Positions 24,624-34,580 of a stretch of DNA of 64,000 bases are shown in pieces; positions within the stretch are counted from its first letter, which is position 1, and each line of letters opens with the position of its first letter. This stretch comes from Arthrobacter wenxiniae (GTDB lineage: Bacteria; Actinomycetota; Actinomycetes; Actinomycetales; Micrococcaceae). The position numbers were made by a program, and so were the translations under genes. The notes beneath the pieces were generated by a model. The model worked only from the letters and a program-made list of their open reading frames with translations. It ran no database searches and was not told the DNA's origin. Location: assembly GCF_013376105.1 (NCBI RefSeq), contig NZ_JAAMFM010000004.1, positions 1-64,000 on the forward strand. The letters run 5' to 3'.

Positions 24624-26192
24624 CTAGAGCGGCGACTCCAGGACAGCCATGGCCGCATTGTGCCCGCCGATGCCGCTGACCCCTCCGCCGCGCCGTGCCC
24701 CGGCACCGCAGAGCAGGATCCTCCCGTGGCCCGTGTCCACGCCCCAGCGCTGCGCCGCGCTCTCGCGCGGGGAGCCTGCCTCCAGGAACGGCCAGTCCAG
24801 CGGACCGTGGAAGATGTTGCCGCCGGGCATGTTCAGGGCGTGCTCCAGGTCCAGCGTCGTCTTGGTCTCCACGCAGGGGTTGCCGGAAGCGTCCATGAGC
24901 AGCAGCTCCTCGACCGGCTCGGCCAGCACCGAATTCAGCGATGCCAGCACGGCCGCCTGCAGTTCGTCGCGCATGGCCGCGTTGTTCGCCGCGGTGAGCC
25001 ACCGGTGCGGGGTGTGCAGCCCGAAGACGGTCAGGGTCTGGGCCCCGGAAGCGGCGAGTTCGGGCGAGAGGATGCTGGGGTCGGTCAGGGAGTGGCAGTA
25101 GGTTTCACAGGGCAGCGGCGCCGGAACGGTCCCGCCGGCAGCTGCCCGGTAGGAGTCCTCCAAGTGGCCGTACCCTTCGTTGATGTGGAAGTTCCCGCCA
25201 AAGGCGGCCGCCGGTGAAACGGATTCGTCCCGCAGCCGCGGCAGCCGGCGCAGCATCAGGTTGACCTTGACCTGGGCTCCCTCCGGGCCTTGAACGCCTG
25301 CGTCCGCTTCGCCCATCAGTCCCCGGAGCACGGCGGGGGCCACGTTGGCGAGCACGTGGCGCCCGGCGACCACCGTGTCGGTGCCGGAACGGCTGAACGT
25401 GACCTCGCCGTCGTCGGCCACGCGGGTCACGAGGGCTCCCGTCAGGAGCTGGGCGCCGGCGTCGCGGGCCGCCCGCTCGAGTTCGGCGGTGACGGCCCCC
25501 ATGCCGCCGATGGGGAGGTCCCAGTCCCCGGTTTCGTTGCCGATGACGTGGTAGAGGAAGCAGCGGTTCGCGGCCAGGGACGGATCCTCCAGCGAGGTGA
25601 ACGTGCCGATCAGGGCGTCGGTGGCGACCAGGCCGCGCACGGTGTCGTTGCTGAAGCGGGCGGTGATGGCCCGGCCGATCGGCTGTTCGACGAGCTCGTC
25701 CCACAGTCCGTCGTCGCCGAGCAGGCGGCGCGCCCCGGACCGGGTCGGCAGGGGTTCGCAGACGGTCGGGAAGAGGGCCCGGGCGAGGCGTGCGGTGTCG
25801 GCGTGGAAAGCGGCAAGGGCGTCATAGTCCGCCTCGGCGCCGAGCCCGGCGAAGGAGGCCCGGCTGGCTCCGGAGTCGCCGTGGTCCACGAGGAGTCCGG
25901 CCGCCGCGCCCCCGGGGTCCGGCGTGTAGGAGGAGTAGCGGCGCCTGGCCAGCTTCAGCTGCAGCCCAAGTTCGTCGATGATGCGCCTGGGCAGCAGGCT
26001 CACCAGGTACGAATAGCGGGACAGCCGCGCGTCCACGCCCTTGAAGGCCGTGGCGGAGACCGCGGCCCCGCCAAGGTGCCCGTCCCGTTCCAGCAGCAGC
26101 ACGCTCTTGCCGGCGCGGGCCAGGTAGGCGGCCGCGGTCAGCCCGTTGTGCCCGCCGCCGACAATGACGACGTCGTGGGTGGTGGGGGTCAT
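24624..26192 (-). CDS. FAD-dependent phytoene-desaturase-like oxidoreductase (CrtI/PYROXD2 type)
   Basis: A 522-residue flavoprotein. DVVIVGGGHNGLTAAAYLARAGKSVLLLE is the N-terminal FAD-binding Rossmann unit. The mid-protein LPIGGMGAVTAELERAARDAGAQLL is the CrtI-family substrate segment. The C-terminal GAGARRGGGVSGIGGHNAA closes the FAD site. The pattern fits the PYROXD2-like branch rather than carotenoid desaturases, and no carotenoid gene is nearby. ATG 26192 has GAAAGGTGAG upstream. It is the last gene of DUF503-HAD-CrtI-like, 4 bp after the HAD stop. Substrate unknown. Confidence 0.87.
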   Translation of the reverse strand: MTPTTHDVVIVGGGHNGLTAAAYLARAGKSVLLLERDGHLGGAAVSATAFKGVDARLSRYSYLVSLLPRRIIDELGLQLKLARRRYSSYTPDPGGAAAGLLVDHGDSGASRASFAGLGAEADYDALAAFHADTARLARALFPTVCEPLPTRSGARRLLGDDGLWDELVEQPIGRAITARFSNDTVRGLVATDALIGTFTSLEDPSLAANRCFLYHVIGNETGDWDLPIGGMGAVTAELERAARDAGAQLLTGALVTRVADDGEVTFSRSGTDTVVAGRHVLANVAPAVLRGLMGEADAGVQGPEGAQVKVNLMLRRLPRLRDESVSPAAAFGGNFHINEGYGHLEDSYRAAAGGTVPAPLPCETYCHSLTDPSILSPELAASGAQTLTVFGLHTPHRWLTAANNAAMRDELQAAVLASLNSVLAEPVEELLLMDASGNPCVETKTTLDLEHALNMPGGNIFHGPLDWPFLEAGSPRESAAQRWGVDTGHGRILLCGAGARRGGGVSGIGGHNAAMAVLESPL

Positions 26193-26196
26193 GGAC

Positions 26197-26733
26197 TCAC
26201 CTTTCGCGAGGGGGCCGTTCCGTTTCGCCATCCAGGAAGGCCTCGATGCGCCGGAGGTCCGCGGGCGCAAGGCCCCGCCGGGGATCCGGCGAGATGCCCA
26301 GAATACCCCGGCCCAGGAGGGACATCCACGCGGCTGCCGACTCCTCGAAGTCGAGCTGGTCGTCGATCCACACGGCCCGCCGCGGGCTGTGCCGTTCAAT
26401 GTCCCGCTGGATGGCCTCCAGCTTCCACCATTCGCAGGCCCCTTGTTGTTCGCCGGAGCGCAGCACGGGCCAGTGGCGCCCTTCCAGGCCGATGGCCCGG
26501 CACAGGTACCTGGGCGCGAGGTCCTCCCAGCTGGTCAGCCACACGAAGCGCACGCCGGGCCGGGCGGAGAGCCGGTTGAGTTCGCCGACCAGCCCGGGCG
26601 CGTAGTGGATGCCCACCAGCCCGATGTCCACGTACTCAAACGCCGAGTCCCAGTCCGAGCCTTCCCCGGGGCCGAACGGGCAGAGGACCCCGTCCACGTC
26701 CAGGTAGACGGAGGCGCGGGCTGCGTCAGTCAT
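26197..26733 (-). CDS. HAD-like domain protein
   Basis: A 178-residue protein with haloacid-dehalogenase-like motifs. The catalytic strand is SVYLDVDGVLCP (DxDG), motif II is FVWLTSWED and motif IV is RAVWIDDQLD. A cap-like insert of about 60 residues sits between motifs I and II. Such small HAD proteins are phosphatases or RNA-repair-related enzymes; the substrate is not evident. It overlaps the DUF503 gene by 8 bp at its 5' end. Confidence 0.82.
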   Translation of the reverse strand: MTDAARASVYLDVDGVLCPFGPGEGSDWDSAFEYVDIGLVGIHYAPGLVGELNRLSARPGVRFVWLTSWEDLAPRYLCRAIGLEGRHWPVLRSGEQQGACEWWKLEAIQRDIERHSPRRAVWIDDQLDFEESAAAWMSLLGRGILGISPDPRRGLAPADLRRIEAFLDGETERPPRER

Positions 26734-27019
26734 CGCCGGTCACCTCGCGCCGCTGCACTTCGAGCAGCTCGATTCCCGGCCGGTACGCAATGTAACGTTC
26801 GACGGCGTCGAGCACCTCCACCGTGTGGGCCCGGTCGGCGGCCACCAGGGCGGCCCCGATGACGGCGCGCCGGTGCAGCTCCTGCAGCCCCACCTCGGCG
26901 ACGGAAACGGCAAAGCGCCTGCGGACCTCCGCAATCACGGAGCGCAGCACGGAGCGCTTTTCCTTGAGCGAATGCACGTCACCCAGCAGCAGGTCACATT
27001 CAATCCAGCCGATCCACAT
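26726..27019 (-). CDS. DUF503 (YlxP-like) family protein
   Basis: A 97-residue protein opening MWIGWIECDLLLGDVHSLKEKRSVLRSVIAEVRRR, the DUF503 signature. A ferredoxin-like small fold follows with AVSVAEVGLQELHRRAVIGAALVAAD. Some relatives are linked to translation or ribosome maturation (YlxP sits in the nusA-infB operon of bacilli), but this copy is not in that context. The start is ATG 27019 rather than 27040, because the family begins at MWIGW. It overlaps the HAD gene. Confidence 0.85.
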   Translation of the reverse strand: MWIGWIECDLLLGDVHSLKEKRSVLRSVIAEVRRRFAVSVAEVGLQELHRRAVIGAALVAADRAHTVEVLDAVERYIAYRPGIELLEVQRREVTGDD

Positions 27020-27101
27020 GGCTCCATCGTCCTCCTGCACTGCGCGGAGGCACAGGGCCGGGAGGCGATTGGCCCGCCCGGGGGTGCGGGCATGAGGTCC
27101 G

Positions 27102-27428
27102 TCAGCCCGCGGGATCGGGCCGGAAGGCTCGCACCTCCTGCGCGCAGCGGCAGGCGGCCGCGGTCTTCACGGCCCATTCCAGTGCCGTCCCGCGCGAGGG
27201 CAGTTCCAGCACCGGATGGCCGCCTTCGAGCCGTTTCAACTGCGTGCTGGTTCCCACGGTCACGGTCCCATCGGCGTCGACCATGACGGGCGAAACGCCC
27301 TCATCAATGCCGCCGCTGAACACCCGGACGCCGGCATCCTTCGCCTCCTCGGCCAAGTGGCAGTCCGGCGCGTACAATTGGACCACGAGCCGGTCCGCTT
27401 CACGCCCTACATCGTCAAGGAAATTCAT
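27102..27428 (-). CDS. YciI-like (YCII domain) protein
   Basis: A 108-residue protein whose C-terminal part GHPVLELPSRGTALEWAVKTAAACRCAQEVRAFRPDP matches the end of actinobacterial YCII/DGPF-type proteins. The N-terminal half is more diverged, and the usual DGPF motif is replaced around TSTQLKRLEGG. The role of the family is unclear; some members are linked to sigma-factor operons. The start is ATG 27428. It precedes the DUF503-HAD-CrtI group by 82 bp. Confidence 0.7.
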   Translation of the reverse strand: MNFLDDVGREADRLVVQLYAPDCHLAEEAKDAGVRVFSGGIDEGVSPVMVDADGTVTVGTSTQLKRLEGGHPVLELPSRGTALEWAVKTAAACRCAQEVRAFRPDPAG

Positions 27429-27624
27429 GGACCCGCCGGCCTGCTTTCCACGAGAAATGCCGGCAGCGCCTGCCCTCATCCCTTACAGGGTGGGGAAGCA
27501 CCACTGCGCACGTCACATCCCCCGTGCAACACCTCCTCGCAGCGCCGCCACACTGCCCCATGGAGCCCCAGGCGCTCTTTCCCACGGCAGCAGGCCGGCC
27601 CCGGGGCCAGAAGTCGGTGAACAG

Positions 27625-28392
27625 ATGATTGATGTGAAAGAGCCGCCCCCGGACACCCTGGTCCGGGCCATCCAGTCGGGCCGCCTCACGACGGTCCGGC
27701 GACTCCTGCGCCACCACCCGGACATGGCACGGGCCAGGTTCGCGACGCCGGACCCCCACGGCGCGGCCCGGACACTCCTGCACATGGCCACCTGCCCGCC
27801 CGGTCACTATCCCCGCTGCGCCGAGACCATCGCCGCGCTGGCGGCGGCGGGGGCGGACGTGAATGCGCGCTGTTCGGGGAGCTTTCCCGAGACGCCGCTG
27901 CACTGGGCCGCCAGCTGCAATGACGTCGAGGCCCTCGAGGCCCTGCTGGAGTCGGGCGCGGACATCGAGGCGCCCGGAGCCGTGGTGGACGGGGGAAGTC
28001 CGTTGTCGGACGCCGTCGGGTTTGGCCAATGGCAGGCCGCACGGGACCTGATCGACCACGGGGCCCGCGTGACGTTGCGCGAGGCCGCGGCCCTGGGCCT
28101 GCGCCAGCGCATCCGCGACTGCTTCGCCGACGGCCGGATGCCCCGCCAGCGCGAGCTCAACGACGGGTTCTGGCACGCCTGCCACGGCGGACAGCTTGTT
28201 GCCGCCCACTACCTTCACGGCCAGGGGGCCGACATCAACTGGCGGCCGGACTGGGAGGACCTGACCCCGCTCGACGCGGCGCGGCACAGCAACGCTGCGA
28301 GCCTCGTCGCCTGGTTGCAGGACCTGGGCGCACTCAGCTCCGCGGACCACCTCCCCGACAGGGAGCGCGGGCGGCCCGACCAATCCCGCTGA
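27625..28392 (+). CDS. Ankyrin repeat protein
   Basis: A 255-residue protein with about five ankyrin repeats. Helix-turn-helix units are visible as TLVRAIQSGRLTTVRRLLRHHP, RTLLHMATCPPG, TPLHWAASCNDVEALEALLESGADI and PLSDAVGFGQWQAARDLIDHGARV, ending with TPLDAARHSNAASLVAWLQDLGA. It is cytoplasmic, with no signal or membrane segment, and is a protein-interaction scaffold by family. The start is ATG 27625; a longer frame reaches into the divergent YciI gene region. It lies 18 bp before the MoxR gene but on sequence grounds is not a known cox component. Confidence 0.88.
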   Translation: MIDVKEPPPDTLVRAIQSGRLTTVRRLLRHHPDMARARFATPDPHGAARTLLHMATCPPGHYPRCAETIAALAAAGADVNARCSGSFPETPLHWAASCNDVEALEALLESGADIEAPGAVVDGGSPLSDAVGFGQWQAARDLIDHGARVTLREAAALGLRQRIRDCFADGRMPRQRELNDGFWHACHGGQLVAAHYLHGQGADINWRPDWEDLTPLDAARHSNAASLVAWLQDLGALSSADHLPDRERGRPDQSR

Positions 28393-28410
28393 TGGCCCTA
28401 TGCTGGTGCC

Positions 28411-29295
28411 ATGACGAAGACGTCGATCCTTTCAGCACCCGCCCTGCAGGACATGCTGGCGGCCACCGGCTACCTGGCCGACGACGGCCTGGCCACCGTT
28501 GGCTACCTTGCCCTGGCCATGGAGCGTCCGCTGCTGCTTGAGGGCGAGCCCGGCACCGGCAAGACATCGCTGGCCGAGGCCCTGGCGGAAGCGTTCATGG
28601 TTCCCCTCATCCGGCTCCAGTGCTACGAGGGCATAGATGCCTCCCAGGCGCTCTACGACTGGGACTTCACGGCCCAGATCCTGCACCTGCGCAGCGTGGA
28701 GGCCGGCGGCGGCTCCGCCCTGAGCACTGCCGAGCTGGAAAGCAGCCTCTACGACAGGCGCTTCCTGCTGGCCCGGCCCATCCTGCGGGCCCTCCAGGAG
28801 AGCCCGGCCGTGCTGCTCATCGACGAGATCGACAGGGCCGACGACGAATTTGAGGCGTTCCTGCTCGAGGTCCTCTCGACCTACCAGGTCTCCATCCCCG
28901 AGTTTGGCACGGTCAAGGCGCAGACGCCGCCCATCGTGGTGCTGACCTCCAACCGCACCCGGGACCTCCACGACGCGCTCAAGCGCCGCTGCCTCTACCA
29001 CTGGATAGACCATCCGGGCCTGGCCCGCGAGGTGGAGATTGTCCGTGCGCGCCTGCCCCAGCTGCCCGGGCTGCTGGCCGAGCAGGTGGTGCGCACCGTC
29101 CAGCAAATCCGCGCCACGGACGGAATGCTCAAACCGCCGGGCGTCGCGGAAACCCTGGACTGGGCCCGTGCCATACACCAGCTGGGCCGTGCCGAGCTGG
29201 ACCTGGAATCCGCCGCCGCCAGCATTGGCGCGCTGTGCAAGTACCGCGAGGACACCGAACGGGTTTCCGCCGCCCTCGCCAGGATGCTGGGGTGA
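28411..29295 (+). CDS. MoxR-family AAA+ ATPase (CoxD-like)
   Basis: A 294-residue AAA+ ATPase. Walker A is GEPGTGKTS, Walker B is VLLIDEIDRADDEFEAFLLEVLS and sensor 1 is VLTSNRTRDLHDALKRRCLYHW. In carboxydotrophs the equivalent CoxD acts as a chaperone needed for sulfuration of the [CuSMoO2] cluster. Here it is the first of MoxR-VWA-XdhC directly upstream of coxSLMG, which supports a maturation role. The VWA gene starts 3 bp after the stop. Confidence 0.9.
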   Translation: MTKTSILSAPALQDMLAATGYLADDGLATVGYLALAMERPLLLEGEPGTGKTSLAEALAEAFMVPLIRLQCYEGIDASQALYDWDFTAQILHLRSVEAGGGSALSTAELESSLYDRRFLLARPILRALQESPAVLLIDEIDRADDEFEAFLLEVLSTYQVSIPEFGTVKAQTPPIVVLTSNRTRDLHDALKRRCLYHWIDHPGLAREVEIVRARLPQLPGLLAEQVVRTVQQIRATDGMLKPPGVAETLDWARAIHQLGRAELDLESAAASIGALCKYREDTERVSAALARMLG

Positions 29296-29298
29296 ACC

Positions 29299-30414
29299 AT
29301 GTCGGCCCCGGCATCCACTGAGGCGCACCCCGCGGAGGAGATCCTGCTGGCCTTCGCCTCGGCGGTCCGCGCCGCCGGCGTCCAGGTGACGGCCGACCGC
29401 GCCCGCACCTTCGTCGACGCCGTGGGACGGCTGGACCTGGGCCGGCGGCAGGACGTCTTTTGGGCCGGCCGGTCCACGCTCTGCGCCGCGCCGGAGGAGC
29501 TCGCCGCCTACCAGCGCGCCTTCGAGGCCTGGTTTGCCCCGGACCATTCGGCGGCGGCCGCAAGGCAGGCTGCCGCCACCACCGTCAGCGCGGCCTCCCT
29601 GACGGACGACGCCGGCACCTCGGACGGGGCGAAGGACACCATGCGTGCGCTCGCCAGCCGGCATGAACTGCTGCGGCACCGGGACGTGGCCACGCTGGAC
29701 GCGGCCGGCACGGCCCTGCTGCACCAGCTGTTTGCCGACTTGCCCGTGCGCCTGCCCACCCGCCCCGGCCGGCGCCCGAAGCTGAACCCGCACGGCGGCA
29801 TTGACCGGGTCCGCACCCTCCGCGAGCAGCTGCGCCGGGGCGGCGAACCGGGTCCGCTGCGCCGGGCGCGGGCCCCCCGCAGGCGGCGGCGGCTGGTCTG
29901 GCTCATTGACGTCTCCGGCTCCATGGCCCCCTATGCCGACAGCCTGCTGCGGCTCGCCCACCGGGTGGTGGCCGAGGCGCCGAACGACGTCGAGGTCTTC
30001 ACGCTCGGCACCCGCCTGACCTGCGTGACCGGCGCGCTGCGCCTGCCGGACCCCGACGACGCGCTCGCCGTGGCCGGCCGGACCGTGCCCGACTGGTCCG
30101 GGGGCACCCGCCTCGGCGAAGTGCTGCGGGCGTTCAACGACCGGTGGGGGCAGCGCGCGGTGGCGAGGGGCGCCGTCGTCGTCATTGCCAGCGACGGGTG
30201 GGAGCGCGGGGACCCCGCACTTCTGGGCCGGCAGGTGGAGCGCCTGCACCATGTGGCGCGCCGGGTCATCTGGTCCAACCCGCACCGCGGCAAGGAGGGG
30301 TACCAGCCCGTGCAGCAGGGAATCAAGGCCGTCCTGCCGCACGTTGACCATTTTATGGACGGCCATTCACTGAGGAGTTTCGAGGAGTTGTTGGGCGTGG
30401 TGGGCAATGCGTGA
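29299..30414 (+). CDS. VWA domain-containing CoxE-like protein
   Basis: A 371-residue protein. The C-terminal half is a von Willebrand A domain with MIDAS residues in VWLIDVSGSMAPY (about 200-212), a later Thr in DWSGGTRLGEVL and Asp in VIASDGWERGD. The N-terminal half is an all-helical CoxE-type region. MoxR and VWA proteins work as pairs in metalloenzyme maturation. It is encoded between MoxR and XdhC; the latter starts 8 bp before this stop. Confidence 0.9.
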   Translation: MSAPASTEAHPAEEILLAFASAVRAAGVQVTADRARTFVDAVGRLDLGRRQDVFWAGRSTLCAAPEELAAYQRAFEAWFAPDHSAAAARQAAATTVSAASLTDDAGTSDGAKDTMRALASRHELLRHRDVATLDAAGTALLHQLFADLPVRLPTRPGRRPKLNPHGGIDRVRTLREQLRRGGEPGPLRRARAPRRRRRLVWLIDVSGSMAPYADSLLRLAHRVVAEAPNDVEVFTLGTRLTCVTGALRLPDPDDALAVAGRTVPDWSGGTRLGEVLRAFNDRWGQRAVARGAVVVIASDGWERGDPALLGRQVERLHHVARRVIWSNPHRGKEGYQPVQQGIKAVLPHVDHFMDGHSLRSFEELLGVVGNA

Positions 30415-31573
30415 GGTATTGAAGGATCTGAGCGCCGCACTGGCGGCCGGACAGACGGTGGGCCTGGGGACCGTGGTGCGCACCTTTCGGTCCGCGCCGC
30501 GGCCCGCCGGGGCCTCCATGATGGTCGACGCCGACGGCCGGGCGGTGGGCTCCGTCTCGGGCGGCTGCGTGGAAGGTGCCCTGTACGAGCTCGCCACGAA
30601 CGTGGTGGAGGACGGCACGCCCGTGCTCCAGCGCTACGGCATCTCCGACAACGACGCCTTCGAGGTGGGCCTGACGTGCGGCGGCATCCTCGACGTCTTC
30701 GTGGAGGCCGTCTCCCGGGAGAGCTTCCCCGAGCTGCAGGGCGTGGCCGACGACGTCGACGCCGGCACCCCGGTGGCCGTGGTCACCGTCATCGAGCACC
30801 CGGACCCGGCCTGGCTGGGGCGGCACCTGGTGGTCCGTGCCGGCGGCTACTCCGGCTCGCTGGGCTCCGACCGGGCCGACCACGCCGTCAGCGACGACGC
30901 CCAGGGGCTGCTGGCCGCCGGGCGCAATGCAACGCTGATGTACGGCCCGGACGGCGAACGGCGCGGGGACGGCATGCGGGTGTTCGTGGTCAGCTTCGCC
31001 CCGCAGCCGCGCATGCTGGTGTTTGGTGCGATCGACTTTGCCGCCGCGGTGGCCAGGCAGGGCAGCTTCCTGGGCTACCGGGTCACGGTATGCGACGCCC
31101 GCGCGGTGTTCGCCACCAAGGCCCGCTTCCCGGTGGCGGACGAGGTGGTGGTGGAATGGCCGCACAGGTACCTGCAGGCGCAGCTCGACGCCGGCAAGAT
31201 CGACGCCCGCACGGTGATCTGCGTCCTGACCCACGACCCCAAGTTCGACGTGCCGCTGCTGCAGGTGGCGCTGCGCCACGACGTCGCCTACGTGGGCGCC
31301 ATGGGCTCCCGCCGCACGCACGAGGACCGGCTCGCCCGGCTGCGGGAGGCCGGGCTGACGGATCAGGAGCTGGCGCGGCTCTCCAGCCCGATCGGCCTGG
31401 ACCTGGGTTCGCGCACGCCGGAGGAAACGGCAGTGTCCATCGCAGCGGAAATCATTTCCCTGCAGTGGGGCGGCAAGGGCGGGCGCCTCAGCCACATGGA
31501 CGTGCGCATCCACCACGAACCTCTGACCGACGCGGCGCACGAGGACCCGGCAATGGATTCTAAAGTGCCCTAA
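30407..31573 (+). CDS. XdhC/CoxF family molybdenum-cofactor maturation protein
   Basis: A 388-residue protein with an N-terminal XdhC/CoxI domain (SVSGGCVEGALYELA and the LTCGGILDVFVE strand). A C-terminal Rossmann-like XdhC domain begins RMLVFGAIDFAAAVARQGSFLGYRVTVCDAR and ends with DLGSRTPEETAVSIAAEI. Relatives bind molybdopterin cofactor and help its sulfuration and insertion into xanthine-dehydrogenase-type enzymes. ATG 30407 overlaps the VWA stop. About 90 bp separate it from coxS. Confidence 0.9.
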   Translation: MREVLKDLSAALAAGQTVGLGTVVRTFRSAPRPAGASMMVDADGRAVGSVSGGCVEGALYELATNVVEDGTPVLQRYGISDNDAFEVGLTCGGILDVFVEAVSRESFPELQGVADDVDAGTPVAVVTVIEHPDPAWLGRHLVVRAGGYSGSLGSDRADHAVSDDAQGLLAAGRNATLMYGPDGERRGDGMRVFVVSFAPQPRMLVFGAIDFAAAVARQGSFLGYRVTVCDARAVFATKARFPVADEVVVEWPHRYLQAQLDAGKIDARTVICVLTHDPKFDVPLLQVALRHDVAYVGAMGSRRTHEDRLARLREAGLTDQELARLSSPIGLDLGSRTPEETAVSIAAEIISLQWGGKGGRLSHMDVRIHHEPLTDAAHEDPAMDSKVP

Positions 31574-31665
31574 CTAAAAGACCTCCGGTGGGGTAACGTG
31601 GCTCACATCAGGGCTGGAGGGGACAGTCTCATGCTCCGCTCCACAGTGACACTAAGGAGTTCTCA

Positions 31666-32196
31666 ATGGCGAGTTCCAAAACGATCACCGTCGAAGTTGA
31701 CGATGTGCGTTACACCGACGACGTCGAGCCCCGGCTCTTGCTGGTCCAGTACCTGCGCGAGCGCCTCGGCAAGACCGGCACGCTGGTTGGCTGCGACACC
31801 ACCAACTGCGGCGCCTGCACCGTCCACCTGGACGGGGTGAGCGTGAAATCCTGCACCATGCTGGCCGTGCAGGCGGACGGGCACAAGGTCACCACCATCG
31901 AGGGCATGGCCCAGGATGGCAAGCTGGCTCCGCTGCAGGAGGCCTTCCACCAGTGCCACGCACTGCAATGCGGCTTCTGCACCCCCGGCATGATCATGCA
32001 GTCGGCGTCGCTGCTGAAGGAAAACCCGCACCCCACCGAAGCGGAAATCCGCGACGGCCTCGAGGGCAACCTCTGCCGCTGCACCGGCTACCAGAACATT
32101 GTGGCCGCCGTGAAGAGCGTGGCCGACGGCACCGTCTATGACGACTCCGGGGTCTCCACCACCGCGGGCGAGACCGAAACGGCAGGTGTGTCATGA
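31666..32196 (+). CDS. coxS: (2Fe-2S)-binding small subunit, CO-dehydrogenase-like
   Basis: A 176-residue iron-sulfur subunit that passes electrons from the molybdenum site to FAD. The plant-type cluster uses C43, C48, C51 and C63 ([13 protein letters not shown] and KSC). The all-helical proximal cluster uses C102, C105, C137 and C139 (QCGFCTPG and LCRCTGYQ). A C-terminal tail of about 20 residues is acidic. CTAAGGAG precedes ATG 31666. The gene overlaps coxL by ATGA. The S-L-M order is typical of form II loci. Confidence 0.93.
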   Translation: MASSKTITVEVDDVRYTDDVEPRLLLVQYLRERLGKTGTLVGCDTTNCGACTVHLDGVSVKSCTMLAVQADGHKVTTIEGMAQDGKLAPLQEAFHQCHALQCGFCTPGMIMQSASLLKENPHPTEAEIRDGLEGNLCRCTGYQNIVAAVKSVADGTVYDDSGVSTTAGETETAGVS

Positions 32197-34580
32197 CCGC
32201 CACCACGGAACGAAGCAGCGCAGAAGTTGGCAAGGCCCGGCTCCGCAAGGAGGACCGCCACCTGGTCACGGGACGCTCCCGCTTCACCGACAACATGGTG
32301 CTCCCGGGCATGCTGCACCTGGCCATGGTGCGCAGCCCCTACGCCCACGCGAAGATCACCGCCGTCGACACGGCGGCGGCGAAGTCCTCCCCCGGCGTCA
32401 TGGCCGTGCTCACGGGCGCTGACGTGGCGGGCGAGCAGGGCAGCCTGCCCAACGCATGGCCCATCACCCCGGACCAGAAGGCCCCGGCCCACGGCGCCAT
32501 CGCCGTCGACGAGGTTGCCTTTGCGGGCGAAGTGGTCGCCGTGATCGTGGCACGCACCGCGGCAGCCGCGCGGGACGCCGTCGAACGCGTGGACGTCAGC
32601 TATGACGAGCTGCCGGTGGTGATGGACTTGGAGGAGGCCTTCACCGACAAGGTGCTGGCCCATACCTCGCTGGAGTCCAACAAGTCGGCCACCTGGGTGT
32701 TCGACTCGGCCGAGGCCGGCACCGGCAGTTCGGTTCAGGACGCCATCGACAGCGCCGAGGTCCTCATCGAGCGCACCTTCTACCAGCAGCGCCTCATCCC
32801 GGCGTTCATGGAGCCCCGCTCCACAGTGGTGGACCCCACCGGCGAACAGATCACCATGTGGACGGCCACGCAGATCCCGCACATCCTGCGGCTCATGCTG
32901 GCACTGACCCTGGGCATCCCGGAAAGCAAGGTCCGTGTCATCGCCCCGGACGTCGGCGGCGGTTTCGGCGGCAAGCTGCAGGTCACCCCGGAGGAAGTCA
33001 TCACCGTCCTGGCGGCCCGGCACACCGGCAAGCCGTGCAAGTACACCGAGACCCGCAGCGAATCCCTGCAGGCCGGCCACCACGGACGCGCGCAGGTGCA
33101 GCGCCTGAAGCTCTCCGCCAAAAGGGACGGAACCGTCACCGGGCTGTCGGTGAACCTGCTGGCGGACATGGGCGCCTATCTGGGCCTGGTCACCTCCGGC
33201 ATCCCGATCCTGGGCGCCTTCATGTACAACTCCATCTACAAGTTCCCGGCCTACCGCTTCGAGTGCAACAACATCTTCACCAACAAGACCTGGACGGACG
33301 CGTACCGCGGCGCCGGCCGGCCGGAGGCCACCTTCGCCATTGAGCGGTTGATGGACGAGCTCGCCACCGAGCTGAACATGGACCCGCTGGCCGTGCGGGA
33401 AAAGAACTGGATCCGGCACGAGGAATTCCCGTTTGCCACAGTGGCAGGGCTGGAATACGACACCGGCAACTACGAGGCGGCAACCGCCAAGGCCGTGGAC
33501 CTCTTCGACTACCAGGGGATGCGGGCCGAGCAAAAGCGGCGCCGCGATGCCAACGACCCCGTCCAGCTTGGCATCGGGGTCTCCACTTTCACCGAAATGT
33601 GCGGCCTGGCCCCCTCCCGGGTGCTTGGCTCCCTCAGCTACGGCGCCGGCGGCTGGGAGCACGCCCAGGTGCGGGTGCTGCCCACCGGCAACATCGAGGT
33701 GGTCACGGGTTCCTCCGCCCATGGGCAGGGGCACGAGACCGCCTGGAGCCAGCTGGTCGCGGACCGGCTCGGGGTGCCTTTCGAAAACGTCGAGGTGCTC
33801 CACGGGGACACCCAAATCTCCCAGCGTGGTCTGGACACCTACGGCTCACGCTCGCTGACGGTGGGCGGCATGGCCGTTCTCGCGGCGGCCGACAAGGTCA
33901 TTGAAAAGGCCAAGGTGGTGGCGGCGCACATGATGGAGGCCAGCGAGGAGGACATCGAGTTCTCCGCGGGCAGCTTCAACGTCAAGGGCACCGACCAGTC
34001 CACCTCCCTCGGCGAGATTGCGCTGGCCACCTTTGCCGCGCACAACCTGCCCGACGGCTTCGAACCCAACCTCGACTCCGACGCCACCTTCGACCCGTCG
34101 AACTTCTCCTACCCGCACGGCACCCACCTGGCCGCCATCGAGGTGGACACCGAGACGGGGCACGTGGGCATCCTCAAATACGTGTGCGTGGACGACGTCG
34201 GGGTGGTGGTCAACCCCATGCTCGTCGAGGGGCAGGTGCACGGCGGCCTCGCGCAGGGCATCGCCCAGGCACTCTACGAGGAAGCGGTTCACGACGACGC
34301 CGGCACGCTCGTCACGGGATCCTTTGTGGACTACCTGGTCCCCAGCGCCCCGGACCTGCCGCACTACATCACCGGCCGCACCGAGACCCCCGCCACCAGC
34401 AACCAGCTGGGCGCCAAGGGCGTCGGCGAGGCCGGCACCATCGCCTCCACCCCGGCCATCGTCAACGGCGTCCTGGACGCCGTGCGGCACCTGGGCGTGA
34501 AGGACATCAAGATGCCGTGCACGCCGTCGCGCGTGTGGCATGCACTGCAGGACGCCAAGACCACCGGAGGTGTGCGATGA
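32193..34580 (+). CDS. coxL: Molybdopterin-binding large subunit, form II CO-dehydrogenase-like
   Basis: A 795-residue catalytic subunit of the xanthine oxidase family. Cofactor-binding motifs include GGGFGGKLQ, the active-site loop AYRGAGR at 370-376 and the C-terminal [20 protein letters not shown] with the catalytic Glu. Form I enzymes proven to oxidise CO carry AYxCSFR with a copper-binding Cys. Here that Cys is absent, so this is form II and CO may not be the physiological substrate. It overlaps coxS and coxM by 4 bp each. Confidence 0.93.
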   Translation: MTATTERSSAEVGKARLRKEDRHLVTGRSRFTDNMVLPGMLHLAMVRSPYAHAKITAVDTAAAKSSPGVMAVLTGADVAGEQGSLPNAWPITPDQKAPAHGAIAVDEVAFAGEVVAVIVARTAAAARDAVERVDVSYDELPVVMDLEEAFTDKVLAHTSLESNKSATWVFDSAEAGTGSSVQDAIDSAEVLIERTFYQQRLIPAFMEPRSTVVDPTGEQITMWTATQIPHILRLMLALTLGIPESKVRVIAPDVGGGFGGKLQVTPEEVITVLAARHTGKPCKYTETRSESLQAGHHGRAQVQRLKLSAKRDGTVTGLSVNLLADMGAYLGLVTSGIPILGAFMYNSIYKFPAYRFECNNIFTNKTWTDAYRGAGRPEATFAIERLMDELATELNMDPLAVREKNWIRHEEFPFATVAGLEYDTGNYEAATAKAVDLFDYQGMRAEQKRRRDANDPVQLGIGVSTFTEMCGLAPSRVLGSLSYGAGGWEHAQVRVLPTGNIEVVTGSSAHGQGHETAWSQLVADRLGVPFENVEVLHGDTQISQRGLDTYGSRSLTVGGMAVLAAADKVIEKAKVVAAHMMEASEEDIEFSAGSFNVKGTDQSTSLGEIALATFAAHNLPDGFEPNLDSDATFDPSNFSYPHGTHLAAIEVDTETGHVGILKYVCVDDVGVVVNPMLVEGQVHGGLAQGIAQALYEEAVHDDAGTLVTGSFVDYLVPSAPDLPHYITGRTETPATSNQLGAKGVGEAGTIASTPAIVNGVLDAVRHLGVKDIKMPCTPSRVWHALQDAKTTGGVR

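Noticed and set aside
24624-26192. Carotenoid desaturase assignment
   Set aside because: No crtB or crtE nearby, and the sequence fits the PYROXD2-like branch.
28432-30366. Long minus-strand frame opposite the MoxR and VWA genes
   Set aside because: The plus-strand genes have full AAA and VWA motifs and tight spacing; the minus frame is low-complexity Gly/Arg.
28411-30414. MoxR-VWA pair as an anti-phage or stress ATPase system
   Set aside because: Immediate synteny with XdhC and coxSLMG explains it as maturation machinery.
32136-33815. Minus-strand frame opposite coxL
   Set aside because: Shadow of coxL; no family motifs, while coxL is complete.
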